The notes under the pieces are model-generated. The model ran no database searches. It was not told the DNA's origin and worked only from the letters and a program-made list of their open reading frames with translations. From Dehalococcoidia bacterium (GTDB lineage: Bacteria > Chloroflexota > Dehalococcoidia > Lucifugimonadales > GCA-2717565), in contig SHYH01000005.1 of NCBI GenBank assembly GCA_009692865.1, positions 1 through 48,335 of the forward strand: a DNA stretch of 48,335 nt, given 5' to 3'. Made by a program: the position numbers and the translations under genes. Every line of letters starts with the position of its first letter. The first letter of the stretch is position 1. Positions 8,050 through 16,147 of the stretch are shown here, piece by piece.

Positions 8050-8274
8050 ATGGAACGCACGACGATCTCTCTCCCTGACGAATTGCTCCAGCGCCTGCGG
8101 GTCATCGCTGCGGAGCGGGGCACGTCCATGGCCGCCCTCGTTCGAGAGGCCTTGGTAGAGAAGACCAAGGGCTACCGCCCGCGGCCGCGAAGCTTGAGCA
8201 TAGGGGCCTCCGGCCACTCGGACACCGCCCGTCTTGCGGGTGAACAGCGTGCGGAGCCGCGCTCGTGGCGCTGA
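8050..8274 (+). CDS. Ribbon-helix-helix antitoxin (VapB-like)
   Basis: 74 residues. The N-terminal strand ERTTISLPDELLQRLRVIA followed by the helix SMAALVREALVEKT is a CopG/Arc-type ribbon-helix-helix DNA-binding fold. The Arg/Pro-rich tail after residue 42 would be the toxin-binding region. The gene starts five bases after a perfect palindrome, its likely autoregulatory operator. Its 3' end overlaps the PIN toxin gene by 10 bp, implying translational coupling. AGGATGGC before the ATG gives only a partial ribosome binding site. Confidence 0.85.
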   Translation: MERTTISLPDELLQRLRVIAAERGTSMAALVREALVEKTKGYRPRPRSLSIGASGHSDTARLAGEQRAEPRSWR

Positions 8275-8804
8275 TTCTGGATACGGGACCACTGTACGCT
8301 TCCCTCGACCGAAATGATGCTGATCACGGCGTGTGCCGCAGGCTCATCGAGGAAACAAGCGAGCCTTTAGTCATCCCAGCCCCCGTCCTGGCGGAGGTGG
8401 ACTACTGGGTGCACGTTCGGATGCATCCGGGCGTGTTCCTCACCTTCCTGGACGATATCCTGGTTAGCGCCTTTCGCGTGGAGGAACTGAGGCCCGAGGA
8501 CTACCGGCGCATCCGCGAGCTTTGCGACCGTTACGCTGATGCCGACATCGGCTTTGTGGACGCCGCGGTCCTTGCAGTTGTCGAGCGGCTTAACGAACCG
8601 AAGCTGGCGACGCTGGACCACCGCCACTTTCGCGTGCTCCGGCCCCGCCATGTCGACGCCCTGCGGCTTCTTCCAGAAGAACAGGCGTTGAAGAATGGAT
8701 TGGGGGGTTGGGAAGGCAGCGCGGGCCTCTGTGGACAGCACGCGAACTTGCTGCGGCCAGACCTGACGTCGAGGCTGAGGGAGGTGTTGACCAGTGATCC
8801 GTGA
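8265..8804 (+). CDS. PIN-domain ribonuclease toxin (VapC-like)
   Basis: 179 residues. The PIN acidic residues are in LILDTGPLYASLDRND (residues 3-18), the mid-protein Glu in APVLAEVDYW (about 45), and DADIGFVDAAVLAV (about 91-104). These positions form the Mg-dependent active site of VapC RNases. The domain ends near LRLLPEEQ (about residue 140). The remaining 40 residues are not typical and may be a read-through tail. GTG start, overlapping the antitoxin gene by 10 bp. The RNA target is unknown. Confidence 0.88.
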   Translation: MALILDTGPLYASLDRNDADHGVCRRLIEETSEPLVIPAPVLAEVDYWVHVRMHPGVFLTFLDDILVSAFRVEELRPEDYRRIRELCDRYADADIGFVDAAVLAVVERLNEPKLATLDHRHFRVLRPRHVDALRLLPEEQALKNGLGGWEGSAGLCGQHANLLRPDLTSRLREVLTSDP

Positions 8805-8851
8805 GGGGTCGCCGTCGCAACCGTGCCTTTAAGGATGGCGGCCTCCTAAAC

Positions 8852-9385
8852 CTAGTCAGGGAGAAACATCGCCACAAAATCGCCTGGGCGTATGGAGGTG
8901 ATACCATCCGCGTTTCCATGGGCCCAAGCGTAGACAGTGTACCGATATGTCCCTGGCTCCTCTATTCGATACACAGCACCAACATAGTAGGCGCTATCAC
9001 GGTATGAGCGGGGACGATCCCCGCAGCAACCTGTGTCGAACGTGACCGGTGACAGCGGCTTGCCTTCACGAGCAGCGCCAATGCCAACCAGCGTCAAGGA
9101 ACTGGAAAACCGCCATGAATCGTTTGGAAGCAAAGTGGCTACTGGCTCACCTCCATATGCGCTCAGGTGGACATAGCCTGCCTTGTTGGTAACTAACGAG
9201 AGCTCTTGCAATATTGTCCAGGTGCCTTCTGCTAATGGCACGTTTTCGCCAGAATCATTCGCCTGTACCGCTGTGACGGCCTTGTAAGCATCACTAGCAA
9301 ATATCTTGGGAAACAGGATCGCTATCCCAATTGCTACGACTCCCAGGAGGCCCAGACTGTAACCGATGAGGGCATTTCTACTCAT
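8852..9385 (-). CDS. Hypothetical exported or membrane-anchored protein, 177 aa
   Basis: No family recognised. Residues 7-27 (IGYSLGLLGVVAIGIAILF) form one membrane segment followed by an extracytoplasmic domain of about 150 residues rich in Tyr, Gly and Ser. The domain has alternating strands (TWTILQELSLVTNKAGYVHL) and a CC pair near residue 120. This could be a beta-sandwich. The start at 9385 excludes 34 residues of unlikely upstream sequence. Codon use is visibly less G/C-biased than the neighbours, suggesting transfer. It is convergent with the vapC-like gene. Confidence 0.7.
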   Translation of the reverse strand: MSRNALIGYSLGLLGVVAIGIAILFPKIFASDAYKAVTAVQANDSGENVPLAEGTWTILQELSLVTNKAGYVHLSAYGGEPVATLLPNDSWRFSSSLTLVGIGAAREGKPLSPVTFDTGCCGDRPRSYRDSAYYVGAVYRIEEPGTYRYTVYAWAHGNADGITSIRPGDFVAMFLPD

Positions 9386-9440
9386 TGCCAAACTCTGGGA
9401 ATGTATTTCCTCAAGGTGATCTCCATCCGGGACTAAGCAA

Positions 9441-10613
9441 TCATTGTCGTGGTGGGATCTTCCACCCCTCCAGGCGGGCCAGGCCACGCTCCAGGTCGGC
9501 GTCGGAGAGGGTGAGGGAGAGGCGGATGTACCCCTCGCCGTGCTGCCCGTACCCAGAGCCCGGCGTGACCACGATGCTCTTCTCCTCCAGCAGCATGGTG
9601 GCGAACTGGGCCGAGGTGTACCCCTGAGGCGCCCGCGCCCACACGTAGAGGCTGGCCCTGGGAGGAACGCACCGCAGCCCCAGTCGCGTCAGGGCCGCCA
9701 CCAGCCGGTCCCGCCGGCGCTGGTAGATGGCGTTATGCTCCTGGATGCAGTCCTGGGGCCCCGTCAGCGCCTCGATGGCCGCCTCCTGGATGGCCTGGGG
9801 GATTCCCGAGTCCAGGTTCGACTTCACCCGCATGAGGGCGTTGACCATGTCGGCGTTGCCCACGGCCATTCCCACCCGCCAGCCCGTCATGTTGTAGCTC
9901 TTGGAGAGGGAATGGAACTCCATGCCCACCTCTTTGGCCCCGGGCGCCTGGAGGAAGCTCGCGGGACGATAGCCGTCGTAGGCAACCTCGCTGTAGGGGG
10001 CGTCGTGGAGCACGGCGACATCGTACCGCTTGGCGAAGGCCACCACCCGCTCGAAGAAGTCCAGCCCGGCCACAGCGCCCGTGGGGTTGTTGGGGTAGTT
10101 CAGCCACAGCACCCTGGCGTCCCTCGCCACCTGGGGGGGGATGGCGTCCAGGTCGGGCAGCCAGTGGTTCTCCTCCAAGAGGGGCAGGACGTAGGGCTCC
10201 CCTCCGGCGAACATGGTGCCCACGGCGTAGACGGGATAGCCGGGGTCGGGCACCAGGGCGATGTCACCCGGGTCAATGAAGCAGAGGGCCACGTGCCCTA
10301 TCCCCTCCTTGGCGCCGATGAGGGGCAGCACCTCTTTATTAGGGTCCAGCTTCACCCCGAACCGCCCCTCGTACCACTGGGCGATGGCGCGGCGGAACGT
10401 CGGAAGGCCCTCGGACTCGGGGTAGCGGTGGTTGGCGGGGTTCTGGGAAGCCTGCCATAGCCGCTGAAGGATGTGAGGAGGCGTCGGAAGGTCGGGGTCG
10501 CCGATGGCGAAGGTGATAACGTCCTCGCCCCTGGCGCGCTTCTCGGCGATCTTGCGGCTGATCTCTACGAAGAGGTAAGGCTGAAGCTTCTGGATCCGCT
10601 GGGCAAAGCGCAT
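9441..10613 (-). CDS. dapL: LL-diaminopimelate aminotransferase
   Basis: A 390-residue fold-type I PLP aminotransferase that converts tetrahydrodipicolinate directly to LL-diaminopimelate for lysine and peptidoglycan. Seen: GDPDLPTP near the N-terminus, LIGAKEGIGH, NYPNNPTGAVA, HDAPYSEVAYDG, the PLP Lys in FHSLSKSYNMTGWRVG, and the C-terminal RLSLTL substrate Arg. AAGGAGAGG lies well placed before the ATG at 10613. It follows dapF by 25 bp in the same operon, matching the pathway order LL-DAP to meso-DAP. The adjacent dapF makes DapL more likely than another class I aminotransferase. Confidence 0.92.
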   Translation of the reverse strand: MRFAQRIQKLQPYLFVEISRKIAEKRARGEDVITFAIGDPDLPTPPHILQRLWQASQNPANHRYPESEGLPTFRRAIAQWYEGRFGVKLDPNKEVLPLIGAKEGIGHVALCFIDPGDIALVPDPGYPVYAVGTMFAGGEPYVLPLLEENHWLPDLDAIPPQVARDARVLWLNYPNNPTGAVAGLDFFERVVAFAKRYDVAVLHDAPYSEVAYDGYRPASFLQAPGAKEVGMEFHSLSKSYNMTGWRVGMAVGNADMVNALMRVKSNLDSGIPQAIQEAAIEALTGPQDCIQEHNAIYQRRRDRLVAALTRLGLRCVPPRASLYVWARAPQGYTSAQFATMLLEEKSIVVTPGSGYGQHGEGYIRLSLTLSDADLERGLARLEGWKIPPRQ

Positions 10614-10638
10614 CGTCCTCTCCTTGCGATGTTGGCTG

Positions 10639-11490
10639 CTACTCCCGCCACTCCCCCTCAAACACCTCCTCCACGGGGCCCTCCAACCACACGGGGCCCT
10701 GCCCGTCCCAGGCCACCTTCAAAACCCCACCCAGGAGCTCAATCTCCACCTCGCCCTGGACCAGCCCCTTGAGGCGGGCCGCCACGGCCACGGCGCAGGC
10801 CCCCGTGCCGCAGGCCAGGGTCTCCCCCGTGCCTCGCTCCCAGGTGCGCATCCTGAGCTTTCCCGGGCCCAGGACGTTCACCACCTCAAAGTTGACGCGA
10901 TTGGGGAAGAGGGGGTGGTGCTCCACCTGAGGCCCCAGGGTGTGCAGCGGGAACTGGGCCACCGGATCCTCGATGAAGGTGGCGGCGTGGGGGTTCCCCA
11001 TAGAGACGCACGTCACGGCCACCGCCTGGCGCTCCAGCAGGAGGGGGTAGTCCACCAGAGGACCCTCCACGTTCACCCCTGGGGGCAGGAGGACGGGCAC
11101 CTCCTCGGGGCGGAGCCTCGGCTTGCCCATGTCCACCCGCGCCCCCGTCACCCTTCCATGCTCCCGGATGGGAACGACCGGGCGTACCCCGTTCCCCGTC
11201 TCGACCTTCAGAACGCCCCCTTCCAGCTTGGCGATCTCCCGGTCCACCACGTACTTGGTGAAACAGCGAATGCCGTCGCCGGACATCTCCGCCTCGGAAC
11301 CGTCGGGGTTGAAGACACGCATCCGGATTGCGGCCACGCGGGAGGCGGCCACCACCAGCAGGCCGTCAGAGCCCACGCCGAAGTGACGCTCGGTGATACG
11401 GCGGGTCACGGCGGCCCAGTCGTGTTCCAGGCCCCTGCCGTCTATGACGAGGTAGTCGTTGCCTGCTCCGTGGAGCTTTGTGAAGCGCAT
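10639..11490 (-). CDS. dapF: Diaminopimelate epimerase with Ser in place of the first catalytic Cys
   Basis: 283 residues. DapF epimerises LL- to meso-diaminopimelate with a Cys pair. The N-terminal HGAGNDYLVIDG and the second-half motif GTGETLACGTGACA (Cys227) are intact. At the first site the usual EMCGNG reads EMSGDG (Ser70 for Cys, Asp for Asn); the codon is TCC. The protein is otherwise full length, with NPHAATFIE and GPQVEHHPLFPNRVNF. The ATG at 11490 has AAAGGAA upstream. It lies between miaA (23 bp) and dapL (25 bp). A Ser-containing variant may be active in this lineage or may have an altered mechanism. Confidence 0.92.
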   Translation of the reverse strand: MRFTKLHGAGNDYLVIDGRGLEHDWAAVTRRITERHFGVGSDGLLVVAASRVAAIRMRVFNPDGSEAEMSGDGIRCFTKYVVDREIAKLEGGVLKVETGNGVRPVVPIREHGRVTGARVDMGKPRLRPEEVPVLLPPGVNVEGPLVDYPLLLERQAVAVTCVSMGNPHAATFIEDPVAQFPLHTLGPQVEHHPLFPNRVNFEVVNVLGPGKLRMRTWERGTGETLACGTGACAVAVAARLKGLVQGEVEIELLGGVLKVAWDGQGPVWLEGPVEEVFEGEWRE

Positions 11491-11513
11491 GATCGGGGTT
11501 CCTTTGGGTGGAT

Positions 11514-12509
11514 TCAGCTTCGCTCTCTGCTCGTACGGGTGCCTTGGGCGGGCTCTATTGTACCATAGGGGCCTGCACCTTCGGCGAGAAACGCCGCCAC
11601 GAGGGTGGGGGCCTCCTCGTAGAGCGTGGGACCCGCCTCCAACCAGTGGATGCGAGGATCGCTCCTGCGGAACCAGGCCCCCTGGCGGCGGGCATAGCGG
11701 TGCGTCGCCTTTTTGATGTGGTCGACTGCCTCTTCTAGGGACGCCTCGCCCCGCAGATGGCTTCCCAGCTCGCGGTAGCCCAGGCTGGATAGGGCCGGAA
11801 GGTCGGGGGAGAAGCCCATCTGGAGCAGGTTCTGTACCTCCCCTACCCACCCCTGCCCCACCGCGCGCTCGACCCGCTGGTCAATTCGCTGGTACAGCTC
11901 TTCCCGGGGGAGGGAAAGGCCCAGGATCAGGCTGCGATGAGCAGGAGCCGACCTGCGGCGCTGCCGTGAAAACAGCACCCCCGTGGCGTCGTATACCTCC
12001 AAGGCGCGGATGATGCGGCGGAGGTTGTGAGGGTGGATGATGGCGGCGGCTTCCGGGTCGAGCGCCTGGAGGCGCGTGTAGAGGGCGGGCGCTCCATCAA
12101 GCTGGGCCTGGGCCTCTAGGGATTGCCGCAAGCCAGGATCGGGAGGCACCGCCGGGGCTTGCCACCCCTCCAGGAGGGCCCAGACGTACTGGCCCGTGCC
12201 GCCCACCAGGATGGGAAGGTGGCCCCGCTGGTGAATGGCCTCTATGGCCTGGGTGGCGTGCTCCAGGAACAGGGCCAGGCTGAACCCCTGGTCGGGGTCC
12301 ACCAGGTCCAGCAGGTGGTGCGGCGCCTGCTCCCGCTCCTCGGCGGTCGGCTTGGCGGTGCCGATGTCCATGAGGCGGTACACCTGACGGCTGTCGGCGT
12401 TGACGATCTCGCCCTCAAAGGCCCTGGCCAAGGCTATGGCGAGGGCACTTTTGCCCACGGCCGTGGGGCCCACGATGGCGAGGAGGGGGGTGTGGTCAGG
12501 GAAACGCAT
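11514..12509 (-). CDS. miaA: tRNA dimethylallyltransferase
   Basis: A 331-residue MiaA that isopentenylates A37 of tRNAs reading codons beginning with U. Signatures: P-loop GPTAVGKSAL (residues 13-22), NADSRQVYRLMDIGTAKPT, HHLLDLVDP, the GGTGQYVWAL loop, and the C-terminal ATHRYARRQGAWFRR tRNA-binding motif. The start lies six bases past the tpiA stop, so it is almost certainly translated from a tpiA-miaA-dapF-dapL transcript. Confidence 0.97.
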   Translation of the reverse strand: MRFPDHTPLLAIVGPTAVGKSALAIALARAFEGEIVNADSRQVYRLMDIGTAKPTAEEREQAPHHLLDLVDPDQGFSLALFLEHATQAIEAIHQRGHLPILVGGTGQYVWALLEGWQAPAVPPDPGLRQSLEAQAQLDGAPALYTRLQALDPEAAAIIHPHNLRRIIRALEVYDATGVLFSRQRRRSAPAHRSLILGLSLPREELYQRIDQRVERAVGQGWVGEVQNLLQMGFSPDLPALSSLGYRELGSHLRGEASLEEAVDHIKKATHRYARRQGAWFRRSDPRIHWLEAGPTLYEEAPTLVAAFLAEGAGPYGTIEPAQGTRTSRERS

Positions 12510-12515
12510 GAGGAC

Positions 12516-13283
12516 CTATTGAGAGCCCCCGCCCTTAACACGCGCCGTCTGCCGCGCAATCTCCAGGAACTCCTGGGCGCGAAGACTCGCGCCGCCCACC
12601 AGCACGCCGTGGATGCTCGGTAGACAGACGAACTCCGCCACGTTGGCGGCGGTGACGCTGCCCCCGTACAGGAGGGGCACCTCCTCGGCGGCGGGGCCAA
12701 AGCGCTGCCTCAGCAGGCCTCCTATCACCCCCATAACGGCGCTGGCGTCCTGGGGGGTGGCCGCTACGCCCGTCCCGATGGCCCAGACCGGCTCGTAGGC
12801 GACGACCAGGCCACCAGGCACTACGACTCCCTCTAAAGCAGCTCGTAGCTGGCGGGTCACCACGGCCTCCGCCTGCCCTGCCTGGCGCTCCTCCAGGCGC
12901 TCACCCACGCAGAGGATGGGGCGTAGGCCTACTCGAAAAGCTGCCTTGACCTTCCTGCCGACCAGGTCATCGTCCTCGTGAAGCAGGTGGCGGCGCTCCG
13001 AGTGGCCCAGGATGATGTAGTCGCACAGCTCCTTGACCATGAGGGGCGAGACCTCCCCCGTAAAGGCCCCCCGGTCCTCGTGGTGCATGTTCTGGGCCCC
13101 CAGCCTGATGGAGGAGCCGTAGACGATGTTCCTGACCGCCCCAAGGGAGACGAAGGGCGGGCACAGGAGCTTCTCCAAGCCTCGAATGCGGTGGAGGTCA
13201 TCCTTCATGTCCGAGGCCAGGGCCACGGCCTCGGCCACGGTGGTGTTCATTTTCCAGTTGCCGGCTACCACGGGTGTGGGCAT
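12516..13283 (-). CDS. tpiA: Triosephosphate isomerase
   Basis: 255 residues. It interconverts dihydroxyacetone phosphate and glyceraldehyde 3-phosphate. The substrate Lys is in GNWKMN (residues 8-13), the catalytic His in ILGHSERR, and the catalytic Glu in VVAYEPVWAIGTG; the phosphate loop LLYGGSVTAANV and LVGGASL close the barrel. TGGAGG lies before the ATG. It is downstream of apgM after a 276-bp gap filled with hairpins, and leads directly into miaA. Confidence 0.97.
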   Translation of the reverse strand: MPTPVVAGNWKMNTTVAEAVALASDMKDDLHRIRGLEKLLCPPFVSLGAVRNIVYGSSIRLGAQNMHHEDRGAFTGEVSPLMVKELCDYIILGHSERRHLLHEDDDLVGRKVKAAFRVGLRPILCVGERLEERQAGQAEAVVTRQLRAALEGVVVPGGLVVAYEPVWAIGTGVAATPQDASAVMGVIGGLLRQRFGPAAEEVPLLYGGSVTAANVAEFVCLPSIHGVLVGGASLRAQEFLEIARQTARVKGGGSQ

Positions 13284-13338
13284 GGCGCTACCTCCAACTC
13301 AGAATGTGCACCCTTTGACACGCTCAGAGGCTCGTGGA

Positions 13339-13464
13339 GAAACTCCCTCTCCCTCACAGAGGGAGAGGGTCAGGGTGAGGGTGGCGGCCCCGATTCCATC
13401 GGGGATCTGGAGGTATTTCAGCCTCCCCCTCACTCTAACTCTCTCCCCCATTGGGGGAGAGAGT
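13339..13464. repeat. Cluster of three intergenic hairpins
   Basis: Between apgM and tpiA. In order: CCCTCTCCCT facing AGGGAGAGGG (about 13345-13370), CCCCGAT-tcc-ATCGGGG (13389-13405), and a perfect palindrome ACTCTCTCCCCC-att-GGGGGAGAGAGT (13438-13464). The first resembles the widespread CTCTCCC...GGGAGAGGGTCAGGGTGAGGG intergenic repeats. On the minus strand they could attenuate or end apgM transcription, but no T-tract follows. Confidence 0.6.
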
Positions 13465-13559
13465 ACAAACCCTCCAGCCCCTCAGAGTGAGCGATCTCAT
13501 CTCCTGTGGGGGCAAGGCATGCCTCTCCCCTACCTTGGCCTGGTCTTTGGCACGCCCTG

Positions 13560-14765
13560 CTAGGGCCCGAACTTAGCCAGCTTGCCCGCCTGGGCCAGGG
13601 CCAGGAGCATGACGTTGGTGGCTGGAATGCGCCCCAGGGAGCCAGAGGCGCAGGCCCTCTCGGTGAACCTGGGGACGCCTTCGCCCCTGGTCCACCGCGA
13701 GTTAACAAGCAGGGGCACGGGATGCCAGCTATGGCTTGCCATGACTCCGGGGGTGGAGTGGTCCCCGGCCACCACCAGCACGTCGGGCGCCAGCTCCTCG
13801 AGCTGGGGGATGAAGCGGTCCAGCTCCTCCAGCGCCTGCACCTTGGCCGGAAAGTCGCCGTCCTCCCCCGCAGCGTCGGCGGGCTTGTAGTGCAGAAAGA
13901 GGAAGTCATGGGCCTGGTAGTGGTGGCGCAGGGTGGAAAGCTCGTCCTGGAAGGTAGCGCCGGTGGCCAGCACCTGCATGCCGACAAGGTGCGCCAGGCC
14001 CCGGTACATGGGGTAGGCGGCGATGGCGGCGGGGTTGAGACGATACACCTCCCCCATAGAAGGGAGGACGGGGATCTGGGAGAACCCTCTGAGGAGCACC
14101 ATGTTGGCCCGCTCCTCCCTGCTGAGGACCTCTCGGGCCTGGGCCACGAACTCTCGAAGGGCCCGGGCGGTCCTCTCCGCTCGAGGCGTCAGGGCCTGGG
14201 CCTCCAGAGGGGGCACACCTACCCGCTGGGGGTCCGTCTCGCTGACCTCCTCGGCAAGCCCCTCGCCCCGCAGCGTCAGCACGAACCGATGGTCTCGCAC
14301 TGGATGGACGTGAATCCCTAACCCAGGAACACGAAGGGCGTCCAGACGGCGGCAAAGGGGAGCGCTCTCCGTGGTGGAGATGCGCCCCGCCCGCCTGTCC
14401 ACCAGGACGCCCTCAGAGTCCACGGTGCAGAAGTTGCCCCGAGCGGCCACGTCGCCTGGCCGGACCTCGACCCCAATGCCCAGGGCCTCCAGGACGCCCC
14501 GGCCCACCTGGTGCTTCAGGGGGTCGTAACCGAAGAGGGCCAGGTGCCCCGGCCCGCTCCCAGGGGTGATGCCGGGCAGCACCGGCGTGGTGAGGCCACA
14601 GGCGCTCTGCTGGGCTAGACGGTCCAGGTTGGGGAGATAGGCCACCTCCAACTCGGACTTGCCCGTCTCCGAGTGGGGCAGGCCCCCGAGCCCGTCCACC
14701 ACGAGAAACAGGATTTTGGAAGGGGTCTGCTGGCAAAGCTCTTGGATGCCGGGGAGGTCAATCAT
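13560..14765 (-). CDS. apgM: 2,3-bisphosphoglycerate-independent phosphoglycerate mutase, archaeal type
   Basis: A 401-residue alkaline-phosphatase-superfamily enzyme that interconverts 3- and 2-phosphoglycerate. The metal and nucleophile regions are FLVVDGLGGLP (first Asp), TPGSGPGHLALFGYDP (with the catalytic Ser in this loop), LHYKPADAAGEDGD and VVAGDHSTPG. This order is characteristic of the ApgM family rather than GpmI or GpmA. It lies between pgk and tpiA, so three glycolytic steps are encoded together. An AGGAGG sits 15 bp from the ATG, at the edge of repeat B2, farther than ideal. Confidence 0.94.
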   Translation of the reverse strand: MIDLPGIQELCQQTPSKILFLVVDGLGGLPHSETGKSELEVAYLPNLDRLAQQSACGLTTPVLPGITPGSGPGHLALFGYDPLKHQVGRGVLEALGIGVEVRPGDVAARGNFCTVDSEGVLVDRRAGRISTTESAPLCRRLDALRVPGLGIHVHPVRDHRFVLTLRGEGLAEEVSETDPQRVGVPPLEAQALTPRAERTARALREFVAQAREVLSREERANMVLLRGFSQIPVLPSMGEVYRLNPAAIAAYPMYRGLAHLVGMQVLATGATFQDELSTLRHHYQAHDFLFLHYKPADAAGEDGDFPAKVQALEELDRFIPQLEELAPDVLVVAGDHSTPGVMASHSWHPVPLLVNSRWTRGEGVPRFTERACASGSLGRIPATNVMLLALAQAGKLAKFGP

Positions 14766-14784
14766 GGTAGGCTAAAGCAACCTC

Positions 14785-14934
14785 CTAGCAGGATGGTGAA
14801 CAAGGGAAGCGCAGAGGGGCACAGCCCCTCTGCCGGGGGTATGGGGGTGTCCCCCCAAATATAATTCCCACCCCCTTCCTGGCCAGGAAGGGGGAAAGGG
14901 GGATGGTCGTAAGGGTTGTTCATCACCCTGCTAG
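14785..14934 (-). repeat. MITE-like repeat family B, copy 2 (most complete)
   Basis: 150 bp between pgk and apgM. Both ends are intact inverted repeats: CTAGCAGGATGGTGAACAA at the left and, read on the other strand, CTAGCAGGGTGATGAACAA at the right. The interior carries a perfect 24-bp palindrome centred on CTGGCCAG (14871-14894) and GGGGGTGTCCCCCC. The outermost TAG of the right end (14933-14931, minus strand) is the pgk stop codon. TA directly flanks GCAGG at both ends, as expected for a TA target duplication. Confidence 0.88.
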
Positions 14935-16127
14935 CTCTCTTTATCCAGGAGGGCGGCCACGCCGGGGAGCACCCGCCCGTCGAGGAACTCCAATGAGGCG
15001 CCGCCGCCCGTGGACACGTGGCTCATGGCACCCTCCAAACCCAGTTCGTGGACCGCCTCCGCCGTGGAGCCGCCGCCCACGATGGTGGTGGCCTCCTTGA
15101 GGCTGGCCAAGAGGCGGGCGAGGGCCTTGGTCCCCTCGGCGAAGGCGGGAAACTCGAACACCCCCAGGGGGCCGTTCCAGAACACCGTCCCGGCCCGCTG
15201 CAGTCGGCTCTTGAACGTCTCGATGGTGCCTGGACCCACATCCAGGATGAGCCACCCTTCGGGCACCTGGTCTACGGGCACCATCCGATGTGGGACATCG
15301 GCGGCGAAGGCCGAGGCCACCACGACGTCCACCGGGGCCACCAGGGGAATCCCCCGCGCCTGGGCCTTCCGGAACAAGGCCCGGGCAAATCCCAGGCGGT
15401 CCTCCTCGACCGGCGAGGCCCCTACCCTGCAACCCTGGGCCTTGAGAAAGGTAGCGGCCATGCCACCCCCTATCAGCAGGGCGTCCACCCGGCCCAGGAG
15501 GTTCTCCAGCACGCCAATCTTGTCGCCGACCTTGGCTCCCCCGAGGATGGCCACCAGGGGACGCTTGGGGGTGTGGAGCACCTGCCCCAGCATCGCAAGC
15601 TCCCGCTCCATGAGAAAGCCCGCCACCGCCGGAAGGTGGTGGGGCACCCCTTCGATGGAGGCGTGGGCACGGTGGGCGGCGGCGAAGGCATCGTTGACGT
15701 AGAGGTCTGCCAGGGATGCCAGGGCCCGGGCAAAGGCGGAGTCGTTCCGCTCCTCCTCTGGGTGGAAGCGCAGGTTCTCCAGCAGGAGCACCTGGCCAGG
15801 CTGGAGGCGATCAGCGGCCTGCCTGGCGTGAGGGCCGATGCAATCCTGAACGTAGCCCACTGGCCTGCCAAGGAGGGATTCAAGGCGCTCGGCAATAGGT
15901 TTGAGGCGAAGCTCCTCCACTACCTTGCCCCCTGGCCGTCCCAGATGGGAGCAGAGCACCACGGCGGCCCGATTCTCCAGGAGGTAGCGAAGGGTGGGCA
16001 GGGTCGCTTGAAGGCGGCTGTCGTCGGCGATGTGGGCGGCGCCCGGCGTAAAGGGGACGTTGTAGTCCACCCTCAAGAGCACTTTTCCCCCCTCGACGGT
16101 GATGTCCCGGACCGTCCTCTTTGCCAA
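14931..16127 (-). CDS. pgk: Phosphoglycerate kinase
   Basis: 398 residues. It transfers phosphate between 1,3-bisphosphoglycerate and ADP. The N-domain has LLRVDYNVPF and CSHLGRPGGK; the hinge and nucleotide domain have LLENLRFHPEEE, VAILGGAKVGDKI, FWNGPLGVFEF and VVGGGSTAEAV. The start is TTG at 16127, since GGAGGAGG lies a few bases upstream and the family start follows at once. The TAG stop coincides with the end of repeat B2, suggesting the element inserted in or at the stop codon. Confidence 0.96.
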   Translation of the reverse strand: MAKRTVRDITVEGGKVLLRVDYNVPFTPGAAHIADDSRLQATLPTLRYLLENRAAVVLCSHLGRPGGKVVEELRLKPIAERLESLLGRPVGYVQDCIGPHARQAADRLQPGQVLLLENLRFHPEEERNDSAFARALASLADLYVNDAFAAAHRAHASIEGVPHHLPAVAGFLMERELAMLGQVLHTPKRPLVAILGGAKVGDKIGVLENLLGRVDALLIGGGMAATFLKAQGCRVGASPVEEDRLGFARALFRKAQARGIPLVAPVDVVVASAFAADVPHRMVPVDQVPEGWLILDVGPGTIETFKSRLQRAGTVFWNGPLGVFEFPAFAEGTKALARLLASLKEATTIVGGGSTAEAVHELGLEGAMSHVSTGGGASLEFLDGRVLPGVAALLDKES

Positions 16128-16147
16128 TGCCTCCTCCTACGACTGGA

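Noticed and set aside
13339-13464. CRISPR-like array from spaced palindromes
   Set aside because: The three hairpins differ in sequence and there are no regular spacers or cas genes.
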